DNA from: Candidatus Rokuibacteriota bacterium
Lineage (GTDB): Bacteria; Methylomirabilota; Methylomirabilia; Rokubacteriales; CSP1-6
Length of the DNA stretch: 17,944 nt
Reading direction: 5' to 3'
Assembly: GCA_016201575.1 (NCBI GenBank)
Contig: JACQCN010000021.1
Coordinates: forward strand, 1 to 17,944
Below, in pieces: positions 1-9,000 of this stretch. Positions within the stretch are counted from its first letter, which is position 1. The number at the start of each line of letters is the position of its first letter. A program made the position numbers and the translations under genes. Under the pieces are notes generated by a model. It did not search any database and was not told the DNA's origin. It saw only the letters and a list, made by a program, of their open reading frames with translations.

Positions 1-1422
1 GGCGGCCGGGGAGATATCCTTCACCGTGTAACGCGTGGGCATGTGCAGGGCGGCCACGTACACCATGCCGGTGCGCGGGTCGTAGGAGACGGGCGACCAG
101 CTGGCGCCGCCGCCGGCGCCCGGCGCGATCTCGACGCCGCCCGGCGACGGACGCGTGAACAGATTGTGCTGCGGCACGAAGGCCTCGGACTTGTACAGCA
201 GCCGGCCGTCGCGACGGTCGAGGACGTAGAACCAGCCGGTCTTGCCCGCCTGCCCGAGGGCCGGGACGCTCTGGCCGTCCACCTGGGCGTCGAAGAGCAC
301 CGGCGGGCTCGCCACGTCGTAGCCCCACATGTCGTGCGGCACTTCCTGGTAGTACCAGGCGAGCTTACCCGTGTCGATGTCGAGGGCGACGATTGACGCC
401 GTGTAGAGGTTGTCCCCGGGCCGGGTGACGTCGTCCATCTGCGGCGAGGGATTGCCGACACCGAGGTAGACCAGTCCCAGATCGGGGTCGATAGCCGGCG
501 TCGTCCATGCCGAACCGCCGCCGGTCTTCCAGGCGTCGCGGTACCGGGCAAAGGCCGCCTTCTCGCCCTCGATGTCGCGATCGAGCGGCGCGCCGTCCGG
601 AGTCGTCGAGCGAAACTGGCCTTCCCAGCCCTGGGCTGCCGTGGAGTCGAACTGCCAGAGCCGCTTCCCCGTCCTCGCCTCGAAGGCCGCATAGAAGCCG
701 GCGCGGGTGCTCTGGCCCGCGATGCCGATCACGGCGCCGACCGGCGCCCCCGGCCGGTCCGAATCGAGGTGCAGGCCGTAGCCGACGCCGGTGATGCCCA
801 CGATCACCCGGCCCCTGTAGACCAGCGGAGCCATGTTCGCCCCGACCCCCGTCGATCCCGTGACGCGCTGCCGGCGCAGCGGATCGTCGGCGGCGAGCTG
901 CTCGGCTCGCTCGGTCACACCCTCGACGTCCTCGACCAGCGGCACGTCCCAGACGAGCCGTCCGGTTTCCTGATCGAGCGCGATCAGGCGGGCGTCCACC
1001 GTGGCCTGGTATACCGTGCCGTAGGCCACGGCCACCCCGCGATTGGCGGGGCCGCAGCACATCTTCTGGGTGCGGCGTCGGTGCTCGTACCGCCACCGCT
1101 CGCGTCCCGTGCGCGCATCGAGCGCGACGACGTGATTGAAGGGGAGCGACACGTACATCATGCCGTCGGCCACGATCGGGGTAGCCTGGAAGGTCGAGGG
1201 TACCCCGCTCTGGTAGATCCAGCGCGGCACCAGCTGCTTCACGTTGGCGGCGTTGATGCGGGCGAGAGGGGAGAAGCGCTGGTTGGCGTAGTCGCGACCG
1301 TAGGTGAGCCAGCTCGATGGATCCTGGGCCGCGGCGAGCAGGCGCGCGTCGTCGATCTCCGCCGCCCGCGCGCTCGGGCTCACCAGGAGAGCGAGAACCA
1401 CGGCCGCAATCTTCCTGATCAT
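1..1422 (-). CDS. PQQ-type quinoprotein dehydrogenase, secreted (3' end off the window)
   Basis: The first 474 residues are present and the C-terminus lies beyond base 1. The start is ATG 1422-1420 with AAGGAG at 1429-1434, 6 nt away. Residues 1-20 form a Sec signal peptide ending ARA. The mature part has repeated beta-propeller W-motifs (for example ALDARTGRERW, ALDIDTGKLAW). It also has the vicinal-cysteine motif CCGPANRG (C122-C123) and GNPSP with N324, which matches the metal-ligand Asn of methanol and ethanol dehydrogenases. The family oxidises alcohols in the periplasm with PQQ and Ca2+ or a lanthanide, passing electrons to cytochrome c. Oddly, the usual metal-ligand Glu (GAEYG in the family) reads TGVGYG (G214), and the catalytic Asp of the HDxWDYD motif reads HDMWGYD (G367), with D369 kept. 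Substrate and activity are therefore uncertain. Membership of the quinoprotein propeller family is secure. Confidence 0.88.
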   Translation of the reverse strand, partial: MIRKIAAVVLALLVSPSARAAEIDDARLLAAAQDPSSWLTYGRDYANQRFSPLARINAANVKQLVPRWIYQSGVPSTFQATPIVADGMMYVSLPFNHVVALDARTGRERWRYEHRRRTQKMCCGPANRGVAVAYGTVYQATVDARLIALDQETGRLVWDVPLVEDVEGVTERAEQLAADDPLRRQRVTGSTGVGANMAPLVYRGRVIVGITGVGYGLHLDSDRPGAPVGAVIGIAGQSTRAGFYAAFEARTGKRLWQFDSTAAQGWEGQFRSTTPDGAPLDRDIEGEKAAFARYRDAWKTGGGSAWTTPAIDPDLGLVYLGVGNPSPQMDDVTRPGDNLYTASIVALDIDTGKLAWYYQEVPHDMWGYDVASPPVLFDAQVDGQSVPALGQAGKTGWFYVLDRRDGRLLYKSEAFVPQHNLFTRPSPGGVEIAPGAGGGASWSPVSYDPRTGMVYVAALHMPTRYTVKDISPAA

Positions 1423-1752
1423 GTTCTTCTCCTTCCCGCACACGGGTTCCGCGCTATCGTCGGCCAAATCCGCTCGGCGCGCAATCCCGGCCGTCGACGT
1501 CCCTGCCAACCGGTGCAGATGACCTATTGAAGATGAGCTGGAGATGGCATAGGCTCCCCGCCATGACTCGGCGGGGAGGAGCATGCGAACGGCCGTCGCG
1601 CGAACACGTCGCGCCAGCGGGACGCGATTCGAGGCCGACGGCTCCGGCGTTCGCTCGAATGGCGCCGCCTGCCGCAGGCGGGCAGCGTCGCGGAGGCGGC
1701 CGAAAGAGGCGGTGGCGGCCGAAGCCCGAGCGGTCCGTCCGTTGACCGCGGG
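1423..1752. other. Intergenic region upstream of the quinoprotein gene
   Basis: This 330-nt gap separates the barrel remnant from the quinoprotein start. I see no convincing gene in it. It holds a perfect 9-bp inverted repeat (listed separately) and a short 7-bp palindromic arm pair at 1666-1680. No -35/-10 pair on the minus strand is good enough to call a promoter, although the quinoprotein probably has one here. Confidence 0.5.
1554..1578 (-). terminator. Perfect 9-bp hairpin, possible terminator
   Basis: CTCCCCGCC (1554-1562) pairs with GGCGGGGAG (1570-1578) around a 7-nt loop. It lies downstream of the amtB-glnK-barrel unit and before the quinoprotein gene, where a terminator is expected. 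There is no T-run, so factor-independent termination is only a guess. Confidence 0.35.
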
Positions 1753-2251
1753 TCAGAAGAACAGGTAGTAGAGGTCGATCCCGATCGTGTCCTGGTCGCT
1801 CCGCGTGGGCGCCGTCACGCCGCCGATGCGCCGGACCCCGAAGGCGTCCCGGCTGGCGTCGGCCGACCTTGTCGCCGGCGCCGTTGACGCTGGCGAAGGT
1901 CCGGATCCCGTCGGTGTCCTGGAAGTACTCGACCCGCAGCGCCGTGCGGAGCTTCTCCGTCCACTCGTACGCCGCGTAGGCGGCCGCGCCCCACCAGCTC
2001 GCGTCGGCGTCGCGGCGCGTGGCCGCCAGGTTCGGCTCGTCCTGCTCGCCCCCCACGTCGACGTTGAGGCCGAGGGTGACGTTCTTGATGCCCGTGTAGG
2101 TGGCGACGAGGTCGGTGACCCAGCGGTTGTTGCTGTTCGGGTGGTTCCCGCCGCTGTTGCCGCTCTGCTCGGGCCCGACGATCCAGTTGAGGTTCGTGGA
2201 GCGGCCGCGACCGTCAACCCCGTGAGTCGCGCCACGAGCGGTCTCCCCTCG
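1753..2251 (-). pseudogene. Outer-membrane beta-barrel (BBP2/porin-like) remnant, truncated and frameshifted
   Basis: Two minus-strand frames together encode barrel-like sequence. From just after the glnK stop, one frame reads NSNNRWVTDLVATYTGIKNV, then DASWWGAAAYAAYEWTEK and LRTALRVEYFQDTDGIRTF, ending AGDKV near 1865. The other frame then continues SADASRDAFGVRRIGGV and ends DTIGIDLYYLFF at the TGA 1755-1753. The final aromatic strand is typical of an outer-membrane barrel C-terminus. The family normally has about two further strands between these parts, so roughly 25-30 codons are missing and the frame changes at about 1865-1870. No start codon or N-terminal half remains, because the homology begins directly after glnK. 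Barrel genes of this type often accompany ammonium-transport operons (recollection, not tested). Gene decay and an assembly error are both possible. Confidence 0.7.
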
Positions 2252-4460
<2,209 letters not shown>

Positions 4461-4599
4461 GGCAACGGCCTCCTTCGGCGCACTGGAATGATGATGAGTC
4501 AGGCGGCCGGCTCGATGAGCTGGCGACGAGTCCGAGTGACTCTTCGTGGCGGCGTTGCCCGGAGTCGCGACGGCGGTGTCGACGACGAGACGGCGGATT

Positions 4600-4615
4600 A
4601 GCAAGGGCCGTGCCG
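4600..4615 (-). promoter_or_regulatory. Sigma-54 (RpoN) type promoter for amtB-glnK
   Basis: On the minus strand this reads CGGCACG-GCCC-TTGCT, against the sigma-54 consensus TGGCACG-N4-TTGCW. The invariant GG and GC dinucleotides have the correct spacing. The predicted start is near 4589, leaving a leader of about 130 nt before the amtB ATG. RpoN/NtrC control of amtB-glnK is established in many bacteria. I saw no clear NtrC site. A short GGCAC-N4-GTGCC repeat (4668-4681) and a 14-nt palindrome (4704-4717) lie about 85 and 120 nt upstream, in the position enhancer sites normally take. Confidence 0.75.
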
Positions 4616-4722
4616 GACGACGACTTCGGCACACCGAGGCGAGATTTCCGCGGATTCCGAGGGCGGCGGCACCGCCGTGCCACGCGGCCCTGCCGTCATT
4701 CCGGGCAGCGCGCTGCCGCTGC

Positions 4723-4854
4723 TCATCCACAAGGCAGACGGCCGCTGCGCCCGCGCCGAAGGTGTATCGTCAGAAGGCCATCGAACTCTTCGACGGTGAA
4801 ACCAGCTTCCCGGATCAAGCTGGGTAACGTGCCCTTGGCGAACTCCTTGTGATC
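4723..4854 (-). pseudogene. HicA-type toxin C-terminal remnant
   Basis: The minus strand encodes DHKEFAKGTLPSLIREAGFT followed by VEEFDGLL. This matches the C-terminal HicA signature (…ELAKGTLRSIIRQAGLTVEEF…), the end of the dsRNA-binding-like fold of the HicA mRNA interferase. Codons upstream of residue D (codon 4854-4852) do not continue a HicA fold in any frame I read, so the catalytic-His half is gone. The homology stops at about 4770, and the frame then runs through unrelated codons to TGA 4725-4723. No hicB is present. It lies between the amtB promoter and the desaturase and marks one edge of a probable acquired island. About 43 codons remain, and no activity is expected. Confidence 0.6.
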
Positions 4855-5170
4855 AGGACCGGCGCACCGAGATCCCGCGCGTAGCCCACGACCTGTTCGA
4901 CGTCAACGAAATGGTCCGCCGTCGGGGCCGTATTCAAGGTATCCTCGAATGCCGGCCCCGACGCGCCGGAAGAATCGCTACCAATTTCCCACATCACTTT
5001 TCCACATCAAACGGGTCAACCCCGATGGCGGCCGTCATCGTTGTGCCGCTCACACTTTAGGCCGCCGCGCTGATCCTTCTTGTCGGCGCCCGGGTGATCG
5101 CCGAGATCGACCGCACTCGAAGCGGATCGGGATATTGACCAGCCTTCGGGCATCGTCGAGGAGTGTTTCG
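4855..5170. other. Intergenic region upstream of the desaturase
   Basis: No supported gene. One plus-strand reading, ATG 5025 to TGA 5138, gives a 37-codon hydrophobic peptide interrupted by TAG at 5058-5060. It could be the decayed end of a small membrane protein or chance. No convincing -35/-10 pair for the desaturase was found. The only clear expression signal is the GAGGAG ribosome site at 5158-5163. Confidence 0.4.
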
Positions 5171-6310
5171 ATGACACACCAGCAAGAGATCCACGCGAAC
5201 CCTGCGGGCCCGCCACTTCGAGCCCCACAGTCGGGACGAACCGTGACATTCGGGAACGATCATGCCTTCCAGCTCGAGCTCCGGCGGCGGGTTGAAAAGT
5301 ATTTTCGAACCACCGGTCGGCGGCCACGCGACTGCTGGCAGATGTACGTGAAGACCGCCATCCTCGTCGTCATCTTCGCGGCTTCGTACGTGTTGCTCGT
5401 GTTCGTGGCCCAGACGTGGTGGCAGGGCCTGCTGCTGGCCACTCTGCTCGGGTTGTCTGCGGCCGGGATCGGCTTCAATATTCAGCACGACGGCGGTCAT
5501 CAGGCGTATTCGAATTACGCCTGGGTCAACAAGCTCATGGCGATGACATTGGAGCTGATTGGAGGGAGTTCCTACCTGTGGCGGTGGAAGCACGTTGTGT
5601 TTCATCATACATACGTCAATATCACGGGCCATGACACCGACATCGACCTCGGGATCCTCGGCCGCCTGACCCCGCACCAAAAGCGGCTCGCATATCACCG
5701 CTGGCAGCACGTGTACCTCTGGCCGCTCTACGGGCTGCTGGCCATCAAGTGGCAGCTCGTCGATGATTTTCGGAAGCTCATCAGCAGCCGGATCAGCAAC
5801 CAGCGATTTCCTCGCCCCGCGGGTGGGGAGTTGGCGATCTTCGTCGCCGGCAAGGCGATCTTCTTCACCGCGGCATTCGGGATTCCGCTACTGTTCCACT
5901 CCGTCGGGGCCGTACTGGTCTACTACGTGGTTGCCGCGCTGGTGCTGGGGACCGTGCTGAGCGTGGTGTTTCAGGCGGCCCACTGCGTGGAAGAGGCACA
6001 GTTTCCCCTGCCCCGAGAGGAGACCGGCCGCATCGAACACGCGTGGGCCGTCCATCAGGCGGAAACCACCGTGGACTTCGCTCGGCGCAGCCGAGTCGTT
6101 GCGTGGCTCCTCGGCGGCTTGAACTTTCAGATCGAGCACCACTTGTTCCCGAAGATCAGCCACGTCAATTACCCGGCGCTCTCGAGGCTGGTGGAAGAGA
6201 CATGTCGAGACTTCGGGGTCAGGTACGCGGAGCACAGATCGTTCCGGGCCGCTATGGCGTCGCACTTCCGATGGTTGCGACGGATGGGGATGCCGAGTGC
6301 GCCCCGATGA
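5171..6310 (+). CDS. Membrane fatty acid desaturase (acyl-lipid / front-end type)
   Basis: This encodes 379 residues. ATG 5171 follows GAGGAG at 5158-5163 with 7-nt spacing; the reading frame is open further upstream but without conserved sequence. All three di-iron histidine boxes are intact: HDGGH (106-110), H141 with HH at 145-146 in HVVFHHTYVN, and QIEHH (320-324). The QxxHH third box is characteristic of front-end (delta-5/6) and related acyl-lipid desaturases. Hydrophobic pairs at about 61-103 and 222-268 give the usual four-helix topology with the boxes facing the cytosol. No fused cytochrome b5 domain is present, so an external ferredoxin or cytochrome b5-like donor is needed. G+C is visibly lower than in neighbours (5461-5520 counts 34 of 60). 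It lies between toxin and transposase remnants, suggesting acquisition by transfer. Regiospecificity cannot be told from sequence. Confidence 0.93.
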   Translation: MTHQQEIHANPAGPPLRAPQSGRTVTFGNDHAFQLELRRRVEKYFRTTGRRPRDCWQMYVKTAILVVIFAASYVLLVFVAQTWWQGLLLATLLGLSAAGIGFNIQHDGGHQAYSNYAWVNKLMAMTLELIGGSSYLWRWKHVVFHHTYVNITGHDTDIDLGILGRLTPHQKRLAYHRWQHVYLWPLYGLLAIKWQLVDDFRKLISSRISNQRFPRPAGGELAIFVAGKAIFFTAAFGIPLLFHSVGAVLVYYVVAALVLGTVLSVVFQAAHCVEEAQFPLPREETGRIEHAWAVHQAETTVDFARRSRVVAWLLGGLNFQIEHHLFPKISHVNYPALSRLVEETCRDFGVRYAEHRSFRAAMASHFRWLRRMGMPSAPR

Positions 6311-6403
6311 CGTGATCGGTCGCGGCGACTGACGTCCCGACGCAGCGGCGCCGTCGGCCGTGACGGTGCCGGAACGTGGCGAAACGCCCGACCGAAACCC
6401 CGC

Positions 6404-6633
6404 ATCGCCAGCCGCCTGCTCGGCGCCTCGGGCCGCTCCATGCTGGACGCGCTCGTCGCCGGCACCACCGATCCCGAGATCCTCGCGGATCTCGCCCGCG
6501 GCACACTCCGCCGGACAGTGCCCGCCTTGCGCGAGGCCTTGAGCGGCCGCTTCCGCGCGCGTCACGCGTTTCCCGTCAGCCAGCTCCTCGCCCACCTCGA
6601 CCACCTGGATGAGGCGGCGGAGTCCATCACGCT
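6404..6633 (+). pseudogene. IS110-family transposase internal fragment
   Basis: The plus-strand frame through 6440 reads RLLGASGRSMLDALVAGTTD, then PEILADLARGTLRRTVPALR and HAFPVSQLLAHLDHLDEA. This is the central segment of IS110-family (DEDD/COG3547) transposases, between the N-terminal RuvC-like domain and the C-terminal serine-containing transposase_20 domain. Neither catalytic domain is present. Similarity fades near 6633, although the frame stays open to about 6793. No terminal repeats were seen (IS110 elements normally lack long ones). It is a dead remnant 94 nt after the desaturase, on the side facing uvrC. The rest of the 490-nt gap between desaturase and uvrC shows nothing I recognise. 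Confidence 0.65.
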
Positions 6634-6801
6634 CCTCGGAGTACAAGCTGCCCGAAGTCCCTGGGGTTGTCCCCGGCCCGACACCAGGGCTCGGCATATC
6701 CTGCGCTCCGCATATCCCCGCCCCTTGCTCGAGAACGGCCCCAGCCGCTCGAACGCGCAGACGCCGGGCCCCCTGCCGGCGGTGTATCGTTAGAGACGGC
6801 G

Positions 6802-8527
6802 ATGACACTGCAGGACAAGCTCGCCCACCTGCCCGACCGGCCCGGCGTCTACCTCTACAAGGACGCCAAGGGCGCGGTGATCTACGTCGGCAAGGCCCAG
6901 TCGCTGCGCAGCCGGGTGCGCTCGTACTTCCCGGAGTCGCGCCCGCGGGACCCCAAGACGGACTCGCTCGTCCAGCAGATCCGCGACCTCGAGTACATCG
7001 TGACCGACAACGAGCTCGAGGCGATGATGCTCGAGGCCAACCTCGTCCGGAAGCACCGGCCCCGCTACAACATCATCCTGCGCGACGACAAGCACTACCC
7101 GTTCCTCAAGCTGACCATCGACGAGGATTTCCCGCGGCTGGTGGTGGCGCGCCGGGTGCAGAAGGACGGGGCCGCCTACTACGGGCCGTTCTACCCCGCC
7201 ACGGCGATGCGCGAGACGCTCCGGCTCACCCGCCAGCTCTTCCCGCTCCGCACCTGCCGGATCAAGATCGACGGGACGCTCGAGCGTCCCTGCATCCAGT
7301 ACTACATCCACCGCTGCCAGGCGCCGTGCGCCGGCTGGGAGACCCGGGCGGGGTACGCGAAGACGGTCCGCGAGGTGCAGAGCTTCCTCGAGGGCAAGAA
7401 CGAGGAGCTGGCCAAGGTCCTGACCCGCGAGATGGAGGACGCCGCCGCGGAGATGAAGTTCGAGCGGGCGGCGGTCCTCCGGGACCAGATCCAGTCGCTG
7501 AACAAGGTCCGGGAGCGCCAGAAGATCATCTCCACCGAGGAGGTCGACCAGGACATCATCGGCGCCGTCCGCGAGGGCGGGGACGCCTGCGTCGAGCTGT
7601 TCTTCGTCCGCAAGGGCCGCCTGCTCGGCCAGGAGGCGTTCTTCTTCGACAAGGTGTCCGGCTTTCGCGACGGCGAGGTGATCGGGGCCTTCATCAAGCA
7701 GTTCTACGTCCGGGGCGTGGCCCCGCCCCCCGAGATCCTCGTGTCCGAGGAGGTGCCCGACGCGCCGCTGATCACCGAGTGGCTGGCGTCGCTGCGCGGC
7801 GGGCGGGTCGAGCTGCACGCGCCCCAGCGCGGGCGCAGGCGCGAGTTCGTGGCGCTGGCCGAGGAGAACGCCGCCCTCGCGCTGCAGAGCCACCTCCTGG
7901 CCCGGGGCAACCGCCAGCAGGTGATCCAGGACGAGCTGCAGCGCGCCCTCGCCCTCCCGGGGGCGCCCAACCGCATCGAGGGCTACGACATCTCCCACAT
8001 CCAGGGCGGCGAGCAGGTGGGCTCGATGGTCGTGTGGGAGAACGGCGCGGTGAAGAAGGACGACTACAAGCGCTTCAAGATCCGCACAGCTCAACGTGGG
8101 GCTCAAGGTCCTGGAAGACCTCGGGCTCGACTACATCCCGGTGATCGCGCTCGCCAAGCAGCAGGAGGAGGTCTACACCGCCGACAGCCTCCAGCCGACC
8201 GTCCTCGACCAGACCTCGCCCGCGCTCCACACGCTCCAGAAGATCCGCGACGAGGCGCACCGGTTCGCCATCACCTATCACCGGAAGCTCCGGACGCGAC
8301 GCACCATCCAGTCGGTGCTCGACGCCATCCCCGGCGTCGGCCCGACCATCCGCACGAGCCTCCTGAAGACCCTGGGCTCCGCCCGGCGCGTCCGCGAGGC
8401 CACGGTGGCCGAGCTCGCGGCGGTGCCGAAGGTCACGCCGAAGATGGCGCAGAAGATCCACGATCACTTCCACCCGCCGGCGCCCGGCGGCACCGGCCCG
8501 GAGCCCCCGCCTCCGACCGCCGGCTGA
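6802..8527 (+). pseudogene. uvrC: UvrC excinuclease subunit, internal deletion with frameshift
   Basis: The frame from ATG 6802 encodes 429 residues of good UvrC. It has the GIY-YIG nuclease domain (GVYLYK…VIYVGKA, about 15-32) and a four-cysteine cluster (C152, C164, C172, C176). It also has the UVR domain binding UvrB (about 205-233) and the start of the RNase H-like 5' nuclease domain (GYDISHIQG, 394-402; KKDDYKRFKIRT, 418-429). At 8086-8089 the sequence jumps to a +1 frame that begins QLNVGLKVLEDLGLDYIPVI and continues through both C-terminal HhH motifs (IPGVGPTIRTSLL) to TGA 8525-8527. The usual block from VEGxDDFAMM to PDLxLIDGGxG, with a catalytic Asp, is absent: about 39 codons, about 119 nt. 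The parts plus the gap would total about 614 residues, the normal UvrC length. There is no clear ribosome site; ATG 6802 sits 11 nt after a TATCGT box. If the sequence is correct, 5' incision in nucleotide excision repair would be lost. Confidence 0.88.
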
Positions 8528-8630
8528 ACGGCGTCCCTCCCGCCCGCCGGACACATCCGGAACCATTCCCTACTCCGCTGGTTTATAGTGGCGGGGTCAC
8601 GTCGATTCGCGGGAGGGGGGTGACCAGGCG

Positions 8631-8888
8631 ATGAAGAAGCTCATGGTGGGGCTGGCGCTGGGGACGGCGGTGGTCGTCGGCGGCGGGATCGCGGCCGCGA
8701 ACACCTGCCCGCTGCTCATCAAGCAGCTCGACGACAAACTGCCCAAAGTGACGAACAAGGCCAAGCACGACCAGGCCAAGAAGCTCCGGGACGAGTGCGA
8801 GCAGCTGCACAAGGACGGCAAGCACGCGGACTCCGTGAAGAAGTGCGAGGAGGCCGCCAAGGTGGCCGGCATCAAGTTCGACAAATAA
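8631..8888 (+). CDS. Small secreted cysteine-containing helical protein
   Basis: This encodes 85 residues. ATG 8631 follows a purine-rich GGGAGGGGGG stretch (8611-8620), and a TATAGT box lies at 8584-8589. Residues 1-23 are a Sec signal peptide (MKKLMVGLALGTAVVVGGGI, cleavage near AAA). The mature part is Lys/Asp-rich, probably two amphipathic helices, with three cysteines (C26, C56, C72). C56 and C72 are 16 apart in LRDECEQL and VKKCEEAA and could form a helix-helix disulfide. I do not recognise a named family. Similar short periplasmic proteins occur in many GC-rich environmental genomes. It stands alone with a hairpin behind it, between uvrC and leuS. Confidence 0.8.
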   Translation: MKKLMVGLALGTAVVVGGGIAAANTCPLLIKQLDDKLPKVTNKAKHDQAKKLRDECEQLHKDGKHADSVKKCEEAAKVAGIKFDK

Positions 8889-8890
8889 TC

Positions 8891-8912
8891 CCGCCGCGGG
8901 CCTCCGCGGCGG
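8891..8912 (+). terminator. 9-bp GC hairpin after the small secreted protein
   Basis: CCGCCGCGG (8891-8899) and CCGCGGCGG (8904-8912) form a perfect 9-bp stem with a 4-nt loop, beginning 2 nt after the stop codon. A short CCG-triplet run follows rather than a T-run. Position and strength favour a terminator or transcript-end stabiliser. Confidence 0.5.
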
Positions 8913-8963
8913 CCGCCGCCGCCGCCGCGGGGCCCTCCGGGCTCCCTCCCGGCGTCGGGTCGG

Positions 8964-8992
8964 TTGCCTCTGCTCGGTAAGTGTGTAAGAAT
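8964..8992 (+). promoter_or_regulatory. Sigma-70-like promoter of leuS, probably giving a leaderless mRNA
   Basis: TTGCCT (8964-8969) and AAGAAT (8987-8992) are 17 nt apart. The predicted transcription start is near 8999, only 2 nt before the leuS ATG at 9001. No Shine-Dalgarno sequence precedes that ATG, which fits leaderless translation. The same TTGCCT -35 box precedes the xerC/D gene. Confidence 0.55.
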
Positions 8993-9000
8993 CTGGCGTA

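Noticed and set aside
769..1530. 253-codon plus-strand frame opposite the quinoprotein gene
   Set aside because: Antisense shadow of the quinoprotein coding region, with no ribosome site and no recognisable domain.
4668..4681. GGCAC-N4-GTGCC as an NtrC binding site
   Set aside because: The half-site spacing is N4 instead of the N7 of the enteric consensus. The position fits but the match does not.
4949..5170. N-terminal extension of the desaturase frame
   Set aside because: It is Arg-rich without homology, while ATG 5171 has a proper ribosome site.
6667..6801. Upstream extension of the uvrC frame
   Set aside because: The residues before ATG 6802 have no UvrC similarity, and MTLQDKLAHLPDRPGVYLYK is the expected N-terminus.
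8911..8930. CCG triplet run as a functional microsatellite
   Set aside because: Only about five units, in a region already very GC-rich; likely part of the hairpin region downstream of the small gene.
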